Assembly: GCA_034770075.1 (NCBI GenBank) | Contig: CM068379.1 | Location: forward strand, 39,501,130-39,565,129 | Source of the DNA: Aralia elata | Lineage: Eukaryota > Streptophyta > Magnoliopsida > Apiales > Araliaceae | Direction of reading: 5' to 3' | Length of the DNA: 64,000 nt | Shown: piece by piece, positions 58,106-64,000 of the stretch | How the letters are laid out: each line of letters starts with the position of its first letter | Position numbering within the stretch: position 1 is the first letter of the stretch | Translations under genes and position numbers: made by a program | The notes under the pieces: model-generated | Told to the model about the DNA's origin: nothing | Database searches by the model: none | What the model saw: only the letters and a program-made list of their open reading frames with translations

Positions 58106-60022
58106 GCTGAAGACTAGATCTGACAAATGTAGATTCGTGGGATACCCTAAAGAAACATCAGGGTATTATTTTTATCATCCTACTGATCAAAAGGTGTTTA
58201 TTGCAAAACACGCTACCTTCTTGGAAAAGGAGTTTATCCTTGAAGGGGTCAATGGGAGTAAGATATATATTGAAGAAATTCAAGAACCACAAAATACTAC
58301 AGATCAAAGTTAGGTACCTGACCAAGTGGAAGAACCTACTGTATCATAACCTATTCATAAATCTGGAAGAGTACTGAAGATACCTGATAGGTATGGATTC
58401 ATCATAGAGGATGATGATGAGGTACACATCATAGAGGATGATGATCCATTGACTTATGAAGAGGCTATAAGTAGAAAAGACTCAGAGAAATGGCTAGAAG
58501 CCATGAAATCCGAGATGGACTCCATGTATAAAAACCAAGTATGGACTTTAGTTTCACCACCTGAGGGCATTAAGTCGATTGGGTGTAAATGGGTCTTTAA
58601 GAGAAAGACTGAAGTGGATGGCTAGGTAGAGACCTATAAGGCCCGACTAGTTACAAAAGGTTTCAAACAAAGACAAGGAGTTGACTATGATGAAACCTTC
58701 TCACCAGTAGCTATGCTCAAGTCTATTCGGATTTTGCTTGCAATTGCAACTTATTATGACTACGAAATCTGGCAAATGGACGTGAAAAAGGCCTTCCTCA
58801 ATGGAGAGCTTGAGGAAAATGTATATATGATACAGTTAGAGGGTTTTGTTTCAACGGTTGGAACAAATCAAGTCTGTAACTCTATAAGCTACAACGATCC
58901 ATTTATGGATTGAAGCAAGCTTCTCGAAGATGAAACATCCGTTTTGATGAGATAATCAAAAAGTTTGATTTTATTAAAAATGAGGATGAACCTTGTGTGT
59001 ACAAGAAGGTTAGTGGGAGCACTGTTTCATTCCTTGTATTATATGTTGATGATATATTACTGATAGGTAATGATGTTCCTATGCTATAGTCGATCAAAAT
59101 TTGGTTATCTAAACACTTCTTCATGAAGGACTTGGGTGAGGCATCCTATATTTTGGGGATAAAAATCTATAGAGATAGATCTAAAAGGATGCTTGGCTTG
59201 ACCCAAGGAAAGTACATTGACTCGATGCTAAAGACGTTTAGCATGGAAGATTCCAAGAGATGTCTCATGCCGATGAGCCATGGAATACATCTCTCCAAGA
59301 AACAGGCCCCAAAGACACATGAGGAGAGAGACCGTATGAGTAAGATTCCTTATACTTCAGCAATAGGATCTATCATGTATGGTATGATATGTACTAGACC
59401 AGATGTCGCTCATGTACTTAGTGTAACAAGCAGATATCAGTCGAATCCAGGAGAAGAGCACTGGAAGGCTGTGAAAAATATCCTAAAGTACTTGAGAAGA
59501 ACTAAGGATGTATTTCTTGTCTACGGTGGGTCTGAATTGAAACTAGAGGGCTATACAGACTCAAGTTTTCAAACGGACCAAGATGACAGTAAATCCGTTT
59601 CAGGGTACGTGTTTACCTTAAACGGTGGCACAGTGAGTTGGAAAAGTTCCAAGCAGCAAACAGTTGCTGATTCAGTGACAGAGGCAGAGTACATAGCTGC
59701 AAGTGAAGCTGCAAAGGAAGCTGTTTGGATGAAGAAGTTCATAACTGAACTTGGAGTGGTTCCTAGCATTAGAGGAGTAGTACCTTTATTCTGTGACAAC
59801 AATGGAGCTGTTGCGCAGGCTAAGGAACCCAAGTCTCATCAGAAATCCAAACACGTGTTGCGGCGGTTTCATTTGATTAGAGAGATCATTGAAAGAGGAG
59901 ATGTCACCCTGGAGCGTGTGGACTCTCAAGACAACATTGCAGATCCATTTACTAAAGCTTTAACTCAACAGCAGTTTGATCGTCACTTAGAGAAGATGAG
60001 TATTAGATACCATGGCGATTGA
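58106..60022 (+). pseudogene. Gag-Pol of element F, second block (decayed)
   Basis: Resumes exactly where the first block stopped (residues equivalent to B ~691 onward: KLKTRSDKCRFVGYP). Stops at 58312-58314, about 58348, about 58624 and several in the 58880-59090 part. An 8-bp insertion near 58876 (CTCTATAA in the QRSIYGL region) shifts frame. The YVDD box is near 59043. From 59123 to 60022 a 299-codon stretch covering the RT end and RNase H is open and complete to the natural stop (IRYHGD). Not functional overall. Confidence 0.9.
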
Positions 60023-60042
60023 CTTTAGTGCAAGTGGGAGAT

Positions 60043-61852
60043 TGAAAGTAGTATGCACACAAGCCAATCGTATTTGATATGATGTAGCATATACTTTGTA
60101 ATCTTATTCATTTATTAATAAAGGAATTGATTTTCTCAAAAGACATTTTATATTATCTACATGGTGCTGTTATATTAAATGTGATAAACCCATAGTTTTG
60201 AGCAATGCTTTTAGAATCATGATGGTGATCATGCTAATGAGATCTAAATTCAAGATAGCTCACAAACTAAAATTGTTCCTAATCGTTGGATTACTAAATT
60301 GGGGATTAGTGAATCCGGATAGATTAGTACATACGTTGCTTGCTCTTAGGAAGAGGATGATTGATCTCATAATCATTTGTGTGGAGACACTAAAGCAAGT
60401 ATGTAGGTGCTTATTGGAGAATAAATACACTGAACGTGGCTCGCTAAGGAATAACTAATGGAGTTTTACTCGCCTGTCAATAGGAATTCCTCTAGTGATA
60501 GTAGTACAAGTGATCCTTGGACTTGAGATCATCATAGTATCTTGTGTATGATGAGTTATACTTTGACATGTCCTTTAGGGTATATCAAAGGGTATGGTTG
60601 GGTATAATAAGTTATATATGGAGATAGGTGAATGATCAACAAAGAATCTACCACGTCTAGTAAAAGATGTGAATGTCCTATGTGATTCGATAAATGACAA
60701 CTTAGTAGTCCTTGGCCAAGGCAGAATGAAATTATAAAAGAGTTTCTAATTTGCATTATTTAGAGTTGTGCATTTGGGAATCGAAATACAAATAATTAAA
60801 TAAAAAAGACTTGACAGTAAATCCATGTCTTATATTTAATTGGGACATTGTATGGTAGAAGGATTGAATTGTACGGTAACTATGCACTGAAAGGTTTTTT
60901 TGTGATTAATGTTGAAATCTATATTATCTGGAAAGTCGTTGATCGCTAAGGGGGCTTACCCTTATTGCAGAATAAATATTATTTATTTAAATGAGTTAAA
61001 TAGTTTAATTTATTTATTTAGATATAATTAGAATTGTTCTAATTGATTTATTCACAACAGGTTTAATATGGAGAACGTAAAGGGTCACACCGCAAAAGGA
61101 AAAATATTTATTTAAGAAGTAAATGACATAATTGTAATAATAAGTTAAATGTATTTAATTTAGTCTATGGAGATAGAATAAATTAAATAGCTTAATATTT
61201 ATTATTTAATATTCTAAAAATATTAAATATAAATTAATAAGAAGAGTCTTATTATTATTATTACTATTACTATTATTTAATTCCTAATAGGGATTGGAAA
61301 TTAATTAATAGAAGTACTCTCTCATGAATTCCTAATTGGATTAGGAGCATAATTAATTAAAGGAGTTTAATTATAATAGAAACCCTAATCCTAAATAGTT
61401 TAGGAAAGGGTTTTCCTACATCTATTAATAAGAGAAGTCTTATCATAGATTAGAGTTACAAACTCTTGCATTAGAGTGTGGAGAGTACTTGCAATTTATA
61501 TAGAGATAAAAACTAGGGTTTTGCCAACACCCATCTTCTTGAACAACTATTCTTCCTTGGTGGATCACCTCTAGAGGCCAAATACTTGGGTGGCTAACGT
61601 TGATCAAGCGAAGGAATTTAGTCGGTGGAATTCAAGGAGAATGCGAAGGAATTGGAGGTGAACTTGTACCCGCGGAAGCTTTGATTCACGAGGGTCTAAT
61701 TCTCTATCTCTATCTCTTTCGTTAATTAATAGTTGAACACAAGGAAAGATCATGGAGATGGTTTGTATGAAAAATTTTCAAAACCGTTTTATCACGCTTC
61801 CGCTCTATTTATGTAATTTGATTGCATGCTTGCATTATATACAAACCTAACA
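60043..61852 (+). repeat. 3' LTR of element F
   Basis: 1,810 bp, ends CTAACA at 61852 and followed by TSD TTAAG. Keeps the CGCTAAGGGGGCTTACCC form near 60945, unlike F's 5' LTR. Confidence 0.92.
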
Positions 61853-61857
61853 TTAAG

Positions 61858-62247
61858 CCCTTTAACGTCCCCAGCAGAGTAGCCAGCTGTCGACGCTGGA
61901 AAAAATTTATTTTTCCTAATTTTAGGTGTTTCTACCCTTTTTATGATATCAATTTATTCATTTCGCTTAAAGGGTGATTTTTTTAAGAAAAATTCGACAT
62001 AAATGTCGAGGGAGTTTTGAAAAGGTTGATTTTAATGATGGGCTAATTAGACAGAGAGCCGCCAGTTGGTAAAGATTTAAATGGATATACCAACTCATCC
62101 GAATTTTAGGATTTTCGCAATATGGCCCAATATGTGACTCCGTAAATTTGGTTTCAAAACCGAGATTCATAGAGTTCGGGGGCTTGCTTAAGTGAGGGGA
62201 AGGTGTTAGGCACCCCACGACTTCCGTGAAAACACGGTTACTGTAAC
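61858..62247 (-). repeat. Tat/Ogre-like remnant, unit 2
   Basis: Repeats 32094-32480: the primer-site-like word at 61868-61885 (reverse strand TGGCTACTCTGCTGGGGA), LTR terminus TGTCGACGC at 61888, and GGGGAAGGTGTTAGGCACCCC near 62196-62216. Cut at 62247 by element H. Removing B and F, the distance from the first primer-like site to this one is 1,656 bp. Confidence 0.65.
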
Positions 62248-64000
62248 TGTGACACCCCCAAATCCGGGTACTTCGTTTCCTCAGGATTTGGTGTTCACTA
62301 TCCATATACATCACATCACATCTAACTACCCATTCAATCACAATGGAAATTCTTAATAAAAATAGGAATCTCCCATTAAGGATTACAACATCATTAATAA
62401 ACAAATCCCAGGTCATCTAACCTTAACATAACATCAATGCGGAAAAAGTAATCAAGTCTATTACATAAACATTGTTTAAACAAATAAAACAAGTCTTCAT
62501 CACTTGTTTGCCTTTCCTTTGCCCTTACTAGTGGATGGCTCATCAACTCTTTCAACTTTAGCTGCAATGTTATTATGCAAGGGTGAGCAATGATTGCCCA
62601 GCAAGTACAACAACAATAATAATAACATGCGAAACAATCAACAGATATTGAATAATCGAAGATTCAGCTTTTGAGTCAAGAATATAAGATAAGATTCAAA
62701 AGAACGTCTGAGGGTCTTAAGACCACGAACTATGTCCCAGGTTATCAAGTATTTCTACTTTAAACCTTTAACAATCGTAAGACTATATGGACCTTACTTC
62801 TCGTACTCAGGGGGATCAACCCTTTGTACCATGTATGTGCACAATATCTTAATGCTAACGCGTAATAAAATCCCATGTATAAGGGTTGTTCATCTCAGTT
62901 TGACATCGGAGTCCGCACCAAAGGAAGTTTGGTTTGGATTTACTTCAATAACGTTTCTAGAATTTAGAACGCTCATCAACTATGGACTAGTCAAATCAAT
63001 AAGGGTTCGCTAGTCAATCAAGGTTCAATAAAATGTAATTAATATTCAAGAATCAAGGACTAAATCTCGCAAAAGGTACAATTGGGTAAATTCTGTATAA
63101 CTGAAGTATTATAAAAAGGAATTTAGAACTTCTCATTGAATCCATGAAATTAAATGGAATAGGAATAATAACTTGCTCAAGTAAGTAATAGCATTATGAA
63201 ACTTGCATTCTAAGATAATGAAATTTAGGAACTTGCGTAATTGAAATCATGGTAGTATTAGGTAGCTTGCTTTCAACGAAATAATAGATCAAGATAGAAA
63301 CTTGCGTAAATGTAAAAGTAAGGATAAGATACTTGCCTCGTGCGTGGACTATAAATAAAATTCACGTTTCTTTAATCAACCTATACATTCGGTTTATAAA
63401 GCAGTAACAACAATTAGTTACAGTATTATAAACACTTCAGGACTCATTCTCATCCAATTTTATTTAATACTTCAATTAATATGTTAGCCTAAGCTTTAGA
63501 TATGTCTACGATAACATAACATGATCACAAAGAAAGAATAAAATTTTTACTCTCTTCTTTTACTCTTTTTTCTTGTTCTACCGCCGGGGCGGTGGGTTTC
63601 TTCACAAAATCCTCGCCGGGGCGAGCTTACCGCCGGGGCGAGGAATGTAGTTCATTTCTACCGCCGGGGTGAGCCTACCGCCGGGGCGAGAAATGTAGTT
63701 CATTTCTACCGCCGGGGCGGTGGACCTGAAACTCACTTCCTGCAGTTCGCGAAGAACACAGAAAAATACCAAATTTGGCCAAAGTTTTCATAATTAACCG
63801 ATTAAATTACTACCCATTCATCACATATGGTATGAAATCAAAACCCATTCCATAAACAGTGGTTTTAACATTACAGACAACCTAAACAACCCAATTAAAG
63901 GCTAAAATTTAACTGTTCATGTTCTGTATTTACATATTGATACAGTTAACACAATTACTCACTGTGAATTCGTTTATTAATCAAATTAATCCGTTAAACT
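62248..64000 (-). mobile_element. Element H: Tekay-like LTR (partial, runs off the window)
   Basis: Begins TGTGACACCCCCAAATCCGGGT, parallel to D's TGTGACGCCCCCAAATTCGGGT. It then shares ordered motifs with D's LTR (TTTAGCTGCAATG, GAGCAA, TTGCCCAGCAAGT between about 62560 and 62610), but most of the sequence differs. By homology the parent element is on the minus strand. No coding sequence is reached before the window ends, so solo LTR or full element cannot be decided. Confidence 0.75.
63580..63722. repeat. GC-rich palindrome cluster in LTR H (6 units)
   Basis: Six words around CCGCCGGGGCGG: ACCGCCGGGGCGGT (63580-63593), CTCGCCGGGGCGAG (63612-63625), ACCGCCGGGGCGAG (63629-63642), ACCGCCGGGGTGAG (63660-63673), ACCGCCGGGGCGAG (63677-63690) and ACCGCCGGGGCGGT (63708-63721). 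The first, second and last are inverted repeats with different but still matching arms. AATGTAGTTCATTTCT separates units twice. Confidence 0.85.

Larger units (their letters stand above)
43359..61852 (+). mobile_element. Element F: decayed Ty1/copia element, split by G
   Basis: LTRs 43359-45166 (1,808 bp) and 60043-61852 (1,810 bp). TSD TTAAG at 43354-43358 and 61853-61857. The primer site TGGTATCAAAGCC is at 45168-45180 and the polypurine tract is just before 60043. Coding sequence is in two blocks (46799-48855, 58106-60022) around nested element G. Many in-frame stops. LTRs differ at many sites, so F is older than B. Confidence 0.92.

Noticed and set aside
62732..63013. 93-codon ORF in LTR H
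   Set aside because: Within an LTR, no domain and not kept in the related LTR of D.

Overview
The window is plant nuclear DNA made almost entirely of nested LTR retrotransposons; I found no host protein-coding gene and no rRNA or tRNA gene. Chromovirus, CRM-type, Athila-type and Ty1/copia polyproteins, initiator-Met-tRNA primer sites and plant-style LTR promoters point to a repeat-rich, gene-poor (probably pericentromeric) stretch of a eudicot genome. I cannot name the species. 

Layout, using labels A to H. E (1-5107, +) is the 3' part of an Athila-type Ty3/gypsy element. It is inserted in A (5108-12215 and 31725-31940, -), a decayed Ty1/copia element. A's LTR is split by C (12216-31719, +), a CRM-like Ty3/gypsy element, and C is split by D (15534-28573, -), a 13-kb Tekay/Del-type chromovirus with very large LTRs. 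Next come remnants of a Tat/Ogre-like LTR region arranged as 1.66-kb tandem units (31941-33369, 42979-43358, 61858-62247). B (33370-42973, +) and F (43359-61852, +), both of A's copia family, are inserted in these units. F is itself split by G (48856-58100, +), a fourth copy of the same family. The window ends in H (62248 to the edge), an incomplete Tekay-like LTR. Target-site duplications (TSDs) were read directly for B (AGAAT), C (TGAGC), D (GTCTC), F (TTAAG) and G (GATAA), so the nesting order is well supported. 

B is structurally complete: near-identical LTRs, primer site, polypurine tract and one uninterrupted 1,321-codon gag-protease-integrase-RT-RNase H frame with all catalytic residues. 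It could be an autonomous driver of the family, whereas A, F and G carry stops, frameshifts and deletions. C has lost large parts of its integrase. D has LTRs that differ at only about ten positions but a coding region broken into many frames, plus an extra coiled-coil ORF ahead of gag. 

The most unusual signals are non-coding. The copia leader carries four short palindromes whose core and spacer change together from copy to copy (A and B versus F versus G). The leaders of A, F and G also carry four GC-rich self-complementary 12-14-mers, again of a copy-specific type. Equivalent GC-palindrome clusters sit in the Athila LTR, the Athila spacer and the Tekay-like LTR H. Two clear ectopic gene-conversion tracts (B with F in gag-pol; 5' LTR of F with 5' LTR of G) show that neighbouring copies are exchanging sequence.
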